A stretch of 64,000 nt of DNA, taken from assembly GCA_032622095.1 (NCBI GenBank), contig CP136069.1, positions 80,992,958-81,056,957 of the forward strand. Direction: 5' to 3'. The first letter of the stretch is position 1. The number at the start of each line of letters is the position of its first letter. The notes under the pieces were generated by a model that was not told where the DNA came from, did no database searches, and saw only the letters and a program-made list of their open reading frames with translations. Shown in pieces: positions 23,599 to 35,526 of this stretch. This DNA is from Siphonodentalium dalli. Its lineage: Eukaryota > Mollusca > Scaphopoda > Gadilida > Siphonodentaliidae. A program made the translations under genes and the position numbers.

Positions 23599-24245
23599 CT
23601 AAAGAAAGAATTTGTTTTTTTTACACTCGCAAATTTGTATGGCAGTTTTTTTGCAGGCATTTCGATACAGAATGTTATATTGTGATAGAAGACGAATGCA
23701 ACTATACTTATAAAATTCGCTGGCAGAGCTTGATAAAATTCATCTGTTCCACAGCTATCTGTGTGAGAAGTAAAACCATGTAGTTTCACATGTAGCGACG
23801 CTATAGACAGTTGCCTGTAAATAGCATGCAATGATCTCGCATGAATCCTTCATACAGATATTTGATGGCAAATGTCATATAGTAGCACCGCTAAATCTGG
23901 AACATCAGAGATTTTACTTCTCATGCCATTATAGCTTTGGTAAATATGCATTGTATATCTATGTTGCCGTTAATATTCTGGAACCATATGGTTTTCTATG
24001 ACGAAATGCCTGCAAAAATACCGTGCAGACTAATTATTGAATGAACGTACCCCAAATTTGTAGCAGTCAAGGTCGGTGAGTTCCTCGGTCACGTGATATT
24101 CACATATTAACATGGTGTAAAACACTATATGCTAATGTGTTCAGAATGCATCATGCAGAATGCAAATAATCATGTCAAAATTAGCTATTTTCATGAATTT
24201 TTTATCAGTACAGACAGAAAATAGCGTCAACACTATTTAATAAAT

Positions 24246-24376
24246 AGAGCATGGCTTGGAGTGAAATACGCCGATATAGTGCATAGTGAGGTTGTGTAGT
24301 TCACGACGCGAAGCGGAGTGAACTACACAACCGCACTATGCACTATATCGGCGTATTTCACGACAAGTCATGCTCT
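24246..24376. repeat. 131-bp near-perfect hairpin
   Basis: The arms of about 57 bases (agagcatg...gtgaaatacgccg ... ggttgtgtagttcac and its complement) are separated by a short centre of about 12 bases. It sits in the intron between exons 4 and 5 of the lectin gene, is more G+C-rich than its surroundings, and is probably a foldback/MITE element. Confidence 0.85.
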
Positions 24377-24910
24377 AATTATTATTTTTAGTCAAAACAA
24401 CAATCAGTGCGGTTGGAATTTTCGACAATGGTAGATTATTGCTATGAACATTCAGCCATTGTATATAGTATTCGTAAACTAACCTATCGGTATTATTCAC
24501 TGAACTATAAGTTCACAATATGTCTTTAAAGGTCACCAAGGCGTTGGCAGTGTGGATGGATAGTATTTGAAGTTTCGCCGAACAAATAACAACTTGTGCG
24601 AATAATACCGTATACATGTATATGCGTATATACATGTATACGAGCATAATTATATATGCCATAATATATGGCCAAAGGTTGATTCACAACATAAGCCATG
24701 ATTTTTTCAAGGGATCGAAGGTGCAGCATATCTCGAAAACTAGTCGCTTTCTGAGAATCTCATGCTGGTCTAAATAACTTAATGCCAGTTAGGGCTCAAT
24801 TGAGATGGTACATTAGATACCCGCACACCAATTTCTATTGTAATTCTATGTATTCCAATTCCAGCCCAAATTTTCACCACTAATGATACATTAAATAGTC
24901 ATTACATTAC

Positions 24911-25030
24911 CATATTCACAGACGAAATAATGTGGCGTTGAACAGTTGGCAAGTTCGGTGGATCCTTTGACGGGGCAGGTGTTACTGTCAGCTGGCATGA
25001 TCACTGAACACTGAGACGAACCATTCCGTT
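24911..25030 (-). CDS. Lectin gene exon 4: C-terminal part of CTLD-1
   Basis: A 120-base phase 1-1 exon with acceptor tgttttag and donor GTAATG. It encodes the last part of a CTLD: QCSVIM (third canonical cysteine), ANC (fourth), and the terminal YFVCEY. The residues aligned to the Ca2+-binding WND motif read T-E-L, so Ca2+ and sugar binding through the classical site is unlikely. An additional C (DSNTC) is present. The segment that should connect it to exon 3 (the region with W, DG and EPN/QPD) was not found. Confidence 0.7.
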
Positions 25031-27990
25031 CTAAAACAAACAATAGTTTATATTTATGTAACCGCACATGTATATCATATCTATATGTACGTAGTTTATT
25101 CATACATGTGTTATTCGTATGGAAGGAAAATTAATCTTGGCTACAGTGCAAATTGTAGATAACAATTAAAGGGACACAAAATACACGCAGTGGGTAGATG
25201 CGAAAAAATATATAAAAGTCTGCTAAAACACCACAACAAAGAAGAACATTGAGAAATAGATAAACTTTGATCTTATATATAGTCGTGATGGGTAGTTCTC
25301 CAATAATGAAATTTAGCATTTTTGAAGCCATTTTTATGCATACAAAACTGTTATAGTGATTTGTCAACAAACATTGTCAATTGCGTATTACATGTCAGTT
25401 CAACTATTTTAGTCTGAATAAAATTTTCTGAATATTTTTCAATGCTTTCGCCTTTACCATTATTTATTTTATCATGTCCTATGTTTAGATCATGCCATGA
25501 ATCTCTATTCTAGCTACGCCCGTAGATATAATATTCCATCAGTACAAAATCTGGGAACTTTTTGAAGTGCTGACCCGTTGTTACAGGGAACTTTATAACT
25601 TTGAACAAACAAGGCAGCAAATATATGTCTTTGTTAATACTTGTTCCTCACTAATCTACATCATATAGGGGTGGCCCCAGCTCGAGATTTCATGCTTTTA
25701 TGTTACTTTTGTGAGTCGATATAGCAATACACACTGAATTAATTACCCTGGAGAAATTCCATAATTGTAAGCGACGCAAAACAAAATTGCTCACACAGTC
25801 ACTTAAATCATGCAATTTCGAGTTGGGACCTGCACATACAGGGCAGTACATGCATTATTAAGGCAGATGTAATAACTAAGAAATATATTACATGTATTGT
25901 TTTTCCAATGTCATACAATTCCTTGTCACAATACAAAAAGTTCCCAGGCTTTGTACTGGTGGAATATGTTCTATATACACGGGCAATGCTGGAGAAGAGA
26001 TTCATATACTGATAGTTATTTTACAGACTCTTATGTTATTCCGATAAGCACGCTTGAAGGCTTGGCTCCCTTTAATATGTACATGTATATGTATATATAC
26101 GAAACGAAGAAATTGCAGCCAAAATATCCCCAAAAGTGTCTTATTGGCAACAAAATTGAAATTGAACGAAACGAAGTCGAGACATCGTATCGGAAACTAC
26201 CGAAATCTACCGAAGAAATCGGGTCGTTAATCTCGCTGTCAGCTCAGAGGCCTTTGACCTAGTTATAAAATCAATATTTTTTAGCAATAATTTGTCGCGA
26301 ACGTGTAATTAAACGCGATGGCATAACCTATAAATGCTCATATATGTTCCGCACGTCATTCTGAAGCCACCCATACCTTTTTTATTTCATCCAACTATAG
26401 ATCAAAGACCTTTAAGGGGACAGGGAGATTGACGACCCGATTTCTTCGGTAGATTTCGGTAGTTCCCGAAACGATATCTCGACTTCGCTTCGTTCAATTT
26501 CGCCGAGTTATATGTCAATTGAAAGGCAATTTTATTGGCAATAAAACACACAGGACATTTTGGCTGCCATTATCGATTTCTAGAATGTATTAGGGCTTTG
26601 TGTGGTTTGAACCAAAATCGATCATTTCAACATTGTCACTGTTATAGTCTATATTAGTATTTTAGTAATTTTTCCCAGGGATCTGTGGCGCGTATCGGTT
26701 TGGGTTTTGTAAGGAGCTGATAATCGTGCACGCGTTGTGAAATTTACGTTCCAGAATCATTCTTCTGATTTCTATGTCACCGCATGGGTAGTCAATTATA
26801 ATGCATGCTCTCCTCTCATCAATCAACTAGACGTCACGGAACGACCTCACGCCCCATTAGACTCTGGTTTAATTATAGACCGTCGATGTGGGCTTAAATC
26901 AGGTTTACCCCTTTCAATACTAATGCATAATTGTTGGTAAGTTATACAATGGTAAATGTTCATATATGTGGTTTGTTCAACTTACATTATCCACACATTT
27001 CCCTCAATCAATAGGGCGCCTTACGCATTTTTTATGTAATTGTCATCTGTTGTTAACACATTAACGTCTCTCAAAATGAATATATAGAAGGCAGAATAGC
27101 CAATTTTATACATCACCCACAACTTGTAAGCGATTGCAGGACACGCTGGTGTAATATTTACCTTTTTCCATATTTTGGCAGCCATTTAGAGCCAAAGTAA
27201 GCATTTTGGTTCCAGTGAGTTGGAATGTTCATAGGTAATGATATGCCTCACTTACATTACAAAGTTATGTTTATTGCTTGTTGAATTATAACTAGAATCC
27301 CAATTGTGATTTTTTTGTGAAATTTTATACCGTGCTCTGTAAGATCCTCGAATTTTTGAGGGATCGGAAAGGGCTAGAACCCCAATAATTGCATATTTAT
27401 TTGCTCCAATGATCAGTTAATATACAAAACACAAAATAAAGCCATATTACTCAACTAGTTCCAAACAGCATGAACTGATCTAGAAGATATTTGTGAAACA
27501 ACGTCAAATTTTCAACTTCCGGTGGCAATTTTGGCGGCCATCTTGGATGGTGTGTTTCAATTTTGCCCCAAAAAGGTGTCATTATGTCTTAGCTTCACGA
27601 AAATATATACATTTGTATACATTTTACTAGATTTACCGCCATAATTTGCATAAAACTGACATAGGGTCTGGTCTAAAAACAAAACGGCGGCCATGATGGA
27701 CGCCATCGTGTCTGGAGTCTACACGGCCACTTTTTGTTCTTGTTAACATTGCTTAAAAGTTGAAGGGCAGAAGGACATAATAAGGAACAAAATGAGTGGG
27801 GTGAAGTTAAGTCCCAGGGGGTGCAAGGGTACCCCTATTAGCTCCCGGACTATTGAAAGCGTACGCAAGCCACACATATGAGAGCATTTTAGTGTGGGTT
27901 AAAGGTAAATACCTATTTCGAAGCTTAGGTTGTGTGTATTAACAAAACATGTCACGACACTGTCATGATTGTGTATATGGAAAATTATAC
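25031..27990 (-). other. Intron between lectin exons 3 and 4
   Basis: The expected middle exon of CTLD-1 should be here, but I found no frame with the W, DG and EPN/QPD signature and phase-1 borders. The intron holds the block shared with 21036-21140 (25495-25620), a large foldback (26105-26577) and dispersed repeats with the 'ggcggccat' theme (27520-27720). Confidence 0.5.
26105..26577. repeat. Foldback element with about 170-base arms
   Basis: The left arm (gcagccaaaatatcc ... aacgaagtcgagacatcg ... ctaccgaagaaatcgggtcg) is the imperfect reverse complement of the right arm (cgacccgatttcttcggtag ... cgacttcgcttcgttcaat ... ggacattttggctgcc). About 130 bases lie between the arms. It is inside the lectin gene intron that should hold the missing CTLD-1 exon. 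Confidence 0.8.
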
Positions 27991-28212
27991 CTCGCTCTAT
28001 CCAGGCACTCGAGTGTGTCGACTGGGATTTCATCAGATCCTGGACCAGATTGTAGACGTCAGTAGTGTCAGCAACAGCAAGCCATCCATTGGAATTCGCA
28101 CAGTGATTCTCCGCATCTGCCACGGTGGCATTCTGCATTACCAGGTGATAACACATACTCCCTATGCAGCACGTGTCGTTCATTGGACAGAAATGGTGTG
28201 TGTTTGATGTCC
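27991..28212 (-). CDS. Lectin gene exon 3: N-terminal half of CTLD-1
   Basis: A 222-base phase 1-1 exon with acceptor tttttcctag and donor GTATAA. It encodes the first half of a C-type lectin fold: a long-form N-terminal cysteine cluster (FC...TCC...MCYHL), an Ala-Asp-Ala-Glu-x-x-Cys helix (ADAENHC), a conserved hydrophobic strand (WLAVAD), a second helix and the AWIER strand in place of the usual WIG. Clear CTLD by motif order. Overlapping frames on both strands are shadows. Confidence 0.8.
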
Positions 28213-31052
28213 CTAGGAAAAAGGAAAATACGAATATATGTTGCAGAAAAGGAAGAAATTCTCATTCGATAAGAGACAAAGGCACAATTTCCCCGAGATG
28301 ACCAGAAACACTTATATACGAGCAATAATGGTTTGATATTGTTTATAGAGAATCGTCGTCATTTTGCCCCACCATTATCTATTTGGCAACTCTAAATGAT
28401 CCAAGACAAGGGTCACTATCTGCACGGAGTATTTAACAACACAAATATCTGGAAATATGTTAGCAATAGCTGTGAAAATTAAAGAAAACATACCCAAATG
28501 TAGTTTACTCTTTTGATCAATTTGCAAACACGACTCAGCCATTACTAGAAAAAATTTGTGTAAACATATTTATTTCTTTAAATCATGCACATGAATGAAT
28601 ATTTAAACACAACACAACGCCATGCAACGCAACAACACAACAGTGGGATTTGGCAGAAAGGATGACGCTGATATATCCAAGTTGTAAAGTGTGGTTACAT
28701 GTCCAGTTTTGCCAGGATATTAGTTTAAACAATATTTATTACATTACTTTTAAGTACCATCTATACTATACATATAATCATGGATGAATGAAGAGGGGAT
28801 TGGACAACAAGCATACCTTGCTTGTATAAGTCCTCTCCCCTCTGATTGTAAAGGTCTGGATGGTAACAAATAAATAAGAACGAATTAGGTGGAAAAATAG
28901 AAATGATGCAGATTTGTATATGGTTACCATCCAGGTGAAATAAACGTAGAGGTCGGACGAAAATAAATGGATGAAGGCAGGATAGTGGTATTAAGAAAGC
29001 TAGAGAGAGATAGAAGAGAGATAAAACAGAAAGAATGAGTATGAGACTGAAGATAAGAAGTACTATAGGAGACACATCTGTGGTTAAGTGAAGTTCTATT
29101 CTTTTATAGTAACGTTTACATATAGATGTAACCGTTCAGCTATGCGTATCAGTACGTTTTGAATCTTTTTGTGGCAGTTATAAATTTCTGCACTGCCATC
29201 AGGGGGGGGGTCGGAAAAAAATTCCAGGCACGTATGATCATTTTAATTTTTTCCGGCCTCGGACCACCCACCCACCCAATTTCTTCCGTTTCCGGCCTTT
29301 TTTTCCAGGCAATTTTGGACACCCACCATTTTTTTTCCGTTTCAGGAATTTTTTTCCGGTCAGTTTTGGACACCCACCCCCTAAATAGTTTATTGCGCGA
29401 GATTTTAATAGAACAGTGCATAATGAAGATAACGATACTAGTTGAATTTATCATATAATTGTCATTAATCAAAAAATGTGTCAACATAATCACATTTCTA
29501 GGGATAGGCAGAGTGCCAATGTTTTTATTAACATTCATTTTCATAATATATATAGTCACATGATCTAGTCACATAATCACATTTGAGTATTCTACAGACT
29601 ACATGGTACAACACATTTCAGATTATTTGATATTTGCTATGTGATATATTGCTTGAACCAAATTGTTTATCAAAACATGTGGAAATACAACTGTTCATCC
29701 CAGTTCATCCCAGTTTGAAGAATAATGCTAATACCAAACATAACCATGATATACCCGCATGACTCTTCTTGTGGCATCTCAGAAACCATAACTGAGGAAA
29801 CATGTTATAGCGTGTAATGGCAGGCTGGTAGCCACTGCCTGAAGTAATAGGCTTCGTAATAATTGGGAATAACATATGGATGGATAGCCCAATCTCACTT
29901 CTTTTTTGCTCACGATATCAGTGACGATAAAATCTTTGTTACTGTGATTAACATTACAAGCTGATCCGCATTGACTTGGAAAACAATTTGAAATTGTTCA
30001 AGCTGGCCCGGCTGGCCTTCAATTTATATGTTAAGATTTTATGTTTTACGTTGTCAAAAGTCTATTTTATTCCATTATTTATTATATCTTTATTTCCATG
30101 TCACATATGGTCAAGTGTGCTTTAATTTTATTGCTTATTTTCAGCTGAGTTCTGCATAGTTATTCTTATTTTGTTGTATCAGTAGATGGAATCCTGATTA
30201 AATTTTATTTTTCCAATAGCGCAGTTTCTTGTTCTATCAAGTTGAATTTGGGTTATTGTTGGCCATTGTGCAACTGATCCAACTTCTGATAACCTCTATA
30301 TATAGTATAGCATTGCTATTAACTATGTATGAGCTGTTTCTGTTCAAAACACATCAAAATAAGACTCAATAGCAGAAATGTAAATAAATTGGCACATGGA
30401 AAAAAATGCTTTTCGGACCCGAGAGACACCCACCCACCCCATCATACGTGCCTGAAAAAAAATTCCGACCCCCCCCCCCCCCCCCGCTGCCATAATGATT
30501 TCACAGTTGACGTCCATGGTTATTGAATCAATAATATCAATAATATATCGCACGTAATTGATGTCGGCAATGGTAACTCTCTAAAACACTCCGTGCACAT
30601 AGTCTGGAAAAAGGGACAATAAAGAAGAAAATGTTCGGGTGTTTCGATCTTTCCACAGGGGCACTTGGGATCGTCTCTAAGGTAATTTATATTTAAGTGA
30701 TAGTTCAGGTTACTGCAGCATAATCGTAATCATGTGTGTATATCTGACTTTCGCAGGAATACGATATGTACCAATAAAGGATATTGCCATTGCCAGCCAG
30801 TTGAGGGATAGTTTAGATATATAATTATCTTCTTTTATTCATACAGACAGTGGATTTTCCTCGAATCTTTCATATGAGTCAAAATCCGCGACAATGATAA
30901 TTTAAGAAAAATAATGGTATTTTTACTTAACAGCATCATTTTGCGACAACATCATATAGCTAAATCAGTTGCACAACCAACATCAAAATGATCCCAGCAG
31001 GACCACTTAAACAGACCGGGCTGTCATGTCCGCTGCAAAGAACTCTCCTTAC
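28213..31052 (-). other. Intron between lectin exons 2 and 3
   Basis: A+T-rich, with a small hairpin at 28797-28850 and two poly-G/poly-C dispersed repeats in opposite orientation (29196-29390 and 30405-30492) sharing 'aattccaggcacgtatgat' / 'atcatacgtgcctgaaaaaaaattcc'. No further exon was recognised. Confidence 0.45.
29196..30492. repeat. Pair of inverted poly-G/C dispersed repeats
   Basis: 29196-29285 and 30405-30492 are inverted copies: a G (or C) run, a short A-rich stretch with 'attcc', 'cacgtatgat' and 'cacccaccca'. 'ttttccggcc' and 'ggacacccacc' are repeated three times in 29270-29390. Confidence 0.75.
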
Positions 31053-31152
31053 CATTGGTTTCCATAGTTTGCATGCAAACATCCTCTAATGTAGTTTGAG
31101 TGGTTAGTTTTACTTCATTCTCGTGACACAAATTAGGTTTCTTCATGCGGAT
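31053..31152 (-). CDS. Lectin gene exon 2: end of PAN region / linker
   Basis: A 100-base exon with a strong acceptor (tatttgcag) and a GTAAGG donor. It enters in phase 0, matching exon 1, and leaves in phase 1, matching exon 3. It encodes about 33 residues with two cysteines and a Thr-rich stretch. It probably completes the PAN-like region or forms a linker to the first lectin domain. It has no diagnostic motif of its own; support comes from phase and splice sites. Confidence 0.5.
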
Positions 31153-31714
31153 CTGCAAATATATATACAGGTCGCGTGATTCATCCAATGAACGGACATG
31201 GCTCATTAGAACCCAAGCGATTCATACATTAAACGGATAAGGCTCACTGAAACCCCAAAAATGTGTATACGTAATTTGGTGCTGAGAAACGTGTAATGTT
31301 GCTTATATTTCTCTGTAAATTTGAGATAGTTTCTGTTGTGTCTGTTACAATTTTGGAATAAACGAATTAACCTTCGGAATTGTGCTGTGTAATTTCCCTG
31401 AGTTTTCAGAAATGGATTCGGTAAGCAGTCGCGCGCTATTTTGCATGTGTTGTTTTCTTTTGATGTGCCAAAGATCATAAAACATAACACTGATTTCTTG
31501 AAAATCGCTCATTTTGGTTTCGATTCGCTGTTTTCTTGGGCAACGCCATTCTGTTTCACAAACATGTTAGGGGACAACCGGACATCATCGGCCTCGACGA
31601 AAACTGTTTCATGCTAGAAAAATCGGGACCCAATGTTTGTACTTGAAGCAGGTTTGTTCCTGTTCAGCCTCTTCTCCCCCAAAACAAGCATATTACCTGC
31701 TTAAAATAGAACTT

Positions 31715-31845
31715 GTCTTAGGCAGATAATCTGCTTAGAATAGCCTCAATTTTAGTTGATAATGTGCTGATAATGAGTATATTTTAGTCACGTTATCGAC
31801 TTATAATAAGGCGATTCTAAGCAGATTATGTGCGGGCAATGACAC
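31715..31845. repeat. Foldback repeat in intron 1
   Basis: 'gcagataatctgcttagaat' near 31717 pairs with 'attctaagcagattatgtgc' near 31814, with a spacer of about 70 bases. Confidence 0.75.
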
Positions 31846-32442
31846 AAATAAGCTTTTCGGGTGTATGCTCTTTAACGTGTGTTTTCAATGTGGCCCGCGC
31901 CATAAAACGAATAATACATTTATATGAGATAAGCTGTATACATTTATGTTCGTATCGCATATGGAAATGGATAGCTAGACTACCCCTCTATATCATCCCT
32001 GCCGTGCGCATCAATGCACGTTATGATATATGATATAGATCTCGAGCTACACATAATATTATATTGGAACTTAGAATACTATGACGTCCCAATATGGGTT
32101 ATGGAAACTTAATATACAATATCCCAAATCAATCTAAAGATTTCCACATAGCCCGTGTATTTTGCAGCCAGTAGTATGTATAGCGTGTGAACAATTCTTA
32201 GTGCAAATATGTTGTAATCCGTTGCTTTTCTCCTTATTTGCATTTCTAAAAGGCCTTTTGGTCAACCTGCCAGTGCATTACTCTCACTTTGTATCTGCCA
32301 TTCTAGTGTGCTGGGTGTGGTGTTCCACTACCATGACAACCGTGTTACCTGGTCAGACACACGCTTACCTATACCGATTACATGTTCATATAAATGATCA
32401 AAAGCCGAGATCTATCAAAACGGAAATAAATCAATCACATAC

Positions 32443-32790
32443 CACAGAGAACATCGTTTTCGCTGAGCAGCTGCTGACCATTGTCCCTTCTGTCGAATTT
32501 TTCAGCAGAGAGCACATCCTGGGTTCAACGTCGTAACCAATGAAGTCACATGCTGTGTTCCTCTGACAGAGTTTATCGCAGCGTAGAATATTCGATGATT
32601 TCATTTGAGTTATTTCTTTCAAAGCGTATGTCAAGGCATCCTTGTTGACTATGGCTGGCATATTTATGCCCTTGCACATGAACATGGTACTGGAAATAAT
32701 TGCAATTCCCAGAAGAGTGGTTGCTACGCGTAGTAACACCGATACTTGGCGCTGCATGCTGAATAGACCAAGGCTACCACTGAAAGCCAT
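32443..32790 (-). CDS. Lectin gene exon 1: hydrophobic N-terminus and PAN-like domain
   Basis: The chosen start is the ATG at 32790; a second ATG at 32757 lies just before the hydrophobic stretch (core LLRVATTLLGIAIISS). This segment could be a signal peptide or, with the longer start, a type II membrane anchor. The following residues carry the PAN/apple pattern: helix-like region, then C-x3-C-x5-C with F-x-x-Y after it (RCDKLCQRNTACDFIGYD) and a later C-S-L. These are the core cysteines of PAN modules, which bind proteins or carbohydrates. The exon ends at a GTATGT donor in phase 0. An open frame on the opposite strand (32162-32536) is a shadow of this exon. Confidence 0.7.
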
Positions 32791-33637
32791 CCTTTCACGA
32801 ATGTCGGTGAGCAGATGAACCACTCCGGTAGATATTGAATGTATACACTCTTATGTGGTGTGTGGTGTTGAATTTAGATAAATTGAGATGCCTGAAAAAT
32901 AATAAGGAATAAACCTTTTCTTTATATGTGTAACAACTTTAGCCATTATTTGTAACCGATAGGACCCATTAGATACGTTGGGGTGTAAACATTGAAATGT
33001 CCCGTAGCAACCACTGAACATCAGACCAATTAATTTCACCCATTTTGGGTTGGAACTTTTCAACGGTACCTACATGCTTTCAAAATGGTGAAAAGTGTCA
33101 AACCTGATAGCCTCTCTAAGTTTTTCCAACTGATGGCGATTTCAGACTAAAATATATTAATATTCTACTGTTTGGCCAATAAGCAACAAATACCCAATGA
33201 AATATTTGTTGGAATATCAAGCAATGTGAACAATGTCAACTTATATGTCAGGCATGAAATGTCCAATTGGTGAACATTTTTATCAAAGTTGTGGAGCTTC
33301 ATTCACCCCCACCCATCGCCACTTCCATGGGGCACATATATAGATCAGTTGGTAATATAAGTCAAGTGGTCCTGCGAATGTGCTATGATGCGGTTGGGGC
33401 AATTTGATGTTTTTAACAAAAATACCGTTATATTTTTTAAATTTTTATTTTTCGCAGTGTTCCGATAATCTGAAAGCCGTTATGCGTATCAAACATTCGA
33501 ATACATATTTATTAGGAAATATTTTTAATACTGGTTGTATTGGTTGTTGAAAATCGACTAAGAAATACCAGCGCAGGCAATATTATTTGTTTTAAAAATA
33601 TATATATGTTCTTGAATGTTTCATACACACCGCGAAA
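32791..33637. other. Upstream region of the lectin gene
   Basis: No gene recognised. It should contain the 5' UTR and promoter of the lectin gene on the minus strand. A 'ctatatat' stretch at about 33340 is the only TATA-like string noticed, and its use is unproven. Confidence 0.35.
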
Positions 33638-33778
33638 ATGACAACTTTAGAAAAAACGGTACTGTTTCGTAACGGCATCAGTTTGCCCTACACGCATCGC
33701 ACCATTTCATTCGAGAGTGGCGCAGACCACGCGCGATTTATTGGTTTATGGCATAACAGATCACTGCACAGATCAAAG
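33638..33778 (+). CDS. Weak candidate first coding exon, divergent from the lectin gene
   Basis: From an ATG at 33638 the frame is open for 47 codons to a consensus-like donor (caaag|gtaaat at 33778/33779) in phase 0. The codons give a mixed hydrophilic peptide with no recognised motif. It lies about 850 bases from the lectin start on the opposite strand, so a shared promoter region is conceivable. No downstream exon was found, so this may be a chance frame. Confidence 0.15.
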
Positions 33779-34234
33779 GTAAATTACGTGTTGCCAATTT
33801 CCCGCGCATTGTCAAACTCAACTATTTGTTGGAAAATTTAATACAGGCGTTATATCCATAATTCATTATACACAATACACGCAATATAGGAGACATCATC
33901 TTCGAGTTTTTATCAGTTACAATATTCATGACTGATTATTCTTTCGCATCTTGTTGTATTTATAACTATTTCTAGATACTACGATTCTCATAAACATTTA
34001 CTACACCAGGAATGCACTCCATATTTGTGTGACGGTTTTTATGTCATGTTGGGAATGCCGCGCCGTCGTATAAATGAATACAATGGACAAATCTAGAGAC
34101 GTACATCCATTAGGATTTTCGTCGGCTTTTCAAATAGACTGGGTCTGGTTATGATCGCAATAGCTCAGATTATGAATCTTCCAACAAGACCTCTTCTCGG
34201 TAATTTGACGGAAAACACAGTGTACCGCAGTCAA

Positions 34235-34325
34235 ATAGTGTTAAATGTATGCTCCTATATACATGGATACAAGGCTCACTATGGGAGACTTGCATATATA
34301 AGAGAATGTGTTGGCACAGGGTTTT
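34235..34325. repeat. Decayed TTAA-element hairpin
   Basis: 'gcatatataagagaatgtgttggcacagggttttcgc' elements match half of the 69-bp hairpin and its flank at 14944 and 23309; the other half is degenerate. Confidence 0.55.
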
Positions 34326-34613
34326 CGCAAAATTTCAGTAACCTCTATTCATGGAAGGGATACCACACTAATGTACTGCGCCGTGTCGGTAGTAGCAAGC
34401 AAACTATGAGTTACAATTAAAACGAAGTAGCGAACGCAAAAGATGATCCAAAGTGGAAACTGAGAATACAGAAGAAATTAGAGAAAATGAGAATCGACTT
34501 TATTAGTTATGGTAGGGATAGACAAAGACAGTGTGAAATATGGCACAAAGACTAGTGCAGACATACACCATCAACAATCAAACAAAACTGCAAAGAAATA
34601 ATAGAACCGTTAA

Positions 34614-34995
34614 CCCTTTACCCAACAGAACGGCCCTGTGCCAATGCATTCTCTTATATATGCGAGTCGGCCATAGGTCGCCTCGCATATATAAGAGAGT
34701 GCATTGGCTTAACACATTAAAAATTATTAAATTGTTAAAAAATGTAAGAAAAAATGGTAAAAAGTGTTAAAAAAAAGATTTTTTAGGCCAATGCATTCTC
34801 TTATATATGCGAGGCGACCTATGGTCGACTCGCATATATAAGAGAATGCATTGGCGCGGGGCATAACTGTAACTATCACAATGTGGTCAAGGAGCCGGTT
34901 CCAATGATATCCATATTTGTATGGTTCTATTGAGACAGACCGAAGATATTTTAGGCTGTTGAAGCTTTATTTGGCCGGTTTTGTTGGGTAAAGGG
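34614..34995. mobile_element. piggyBac-type MITE with two hairpins, copy 2
   Basis: It is flanked by TTAA (34610-34613 and 34996-34999) and has CCCTTTACCCAACA ends. It is inverted relative to the copy at 14796-15250: its right part matches the left part of copy 1. It keeps both 69-bp hairpins (34640-34708 and 34787-34855) but is about 70 bp shorter, mainly because the left inner flank and the T/A-rich spacer are reduced. Confidence 0.85.
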
Positions 34996-34999
34996 TTAA

Positions 35000-35520
35000 A
35001 AGGCGCTCTATTCGTGAATTTTCAAAACATCTCAACATCAAACTACCAATTTGCAGGGGGAAATCATTATCCTCTATAACCAATGTATGATATAATAAAA
35101 AGTGGTTTAACAAAAATTAAAACAACTGCATTATCGAGCCTTTGAACCCAAATAGTATATGCAATCAGTCTACCAATCTAATCATTACTCTCAGCGAGAA
35201 AATAAATCAAACATTTTAATTACTTATTTTAGTTTTATGGTGGCCATTTGCTGAACTTTGTTTTTTGTGTGAAGGAACAAAACAACTTAAAATTCATCTG
35301 GCAGACATAAACACTCCATACTGATTCATTTTTTTTTAGACATTAAGTTGTTTTATGGTTAATTAAAAAAACAGTTCTGCGAATGCAAACCTAAAAAAAA
35401 GTTGTTTTTATTGTTTTTAAATCCCTTCTTTTTTTTACATAATTAGAACATATCTCTCATAGAATGAAGGTAAACATGTGTTGTTATTGTAGTAATATAA
35501 TGTACATTGATTATAAAGGA
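35000..35520. other. A+T-rich spacer
   Basis: Homopolymer-rich sequence; nothing recognised. Confidence 0.4.
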
Positions 35521-35526
35521 TAATGA

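Larger units (their letters stand above)
15984..32790 (-). other. Multidomain C-type lectin gene (PAN, CTLD, EGF, CTLD), 7 exons found
   Basis: Seven minus-strand exons with GT/AG borders join in one frame: 32790-32443, 31152-31053, 28212-27991, 25030-24911, 23598-23482, 21018-20842 and 16231-15984, totalling 1332 bases (443 residues and a stop). The first junction is phase 0 and all later ones are phase 1. The protein would have a hydrophobic N-terminal segment, a PAN/apple-like domain, CTLD-1, an EGF-like module and CTLD-2. It would be either secreted or membrane-anchored, and a role in carbohydrate or pathogen recognition is inferred from the domains only. The central part of CTLD-1 is missing between 25030 and 27991, so one exon is either undetected or lost. 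It remains possible that these are exons of two adjacent genes, but the uniform phase argues for one. Confidence 0.75.

Noticed and set aside
27932-28325. Other frames over lectin exon 3
   Set aside because: Shadows of the CTLD exon without motifs.
32162-32536. Plus-strand frame of 124 codons
   Set aside because: It overlaps lectin exon 1 in antisense; the minus strand carries the PAN cysteines and a matching splice donor.
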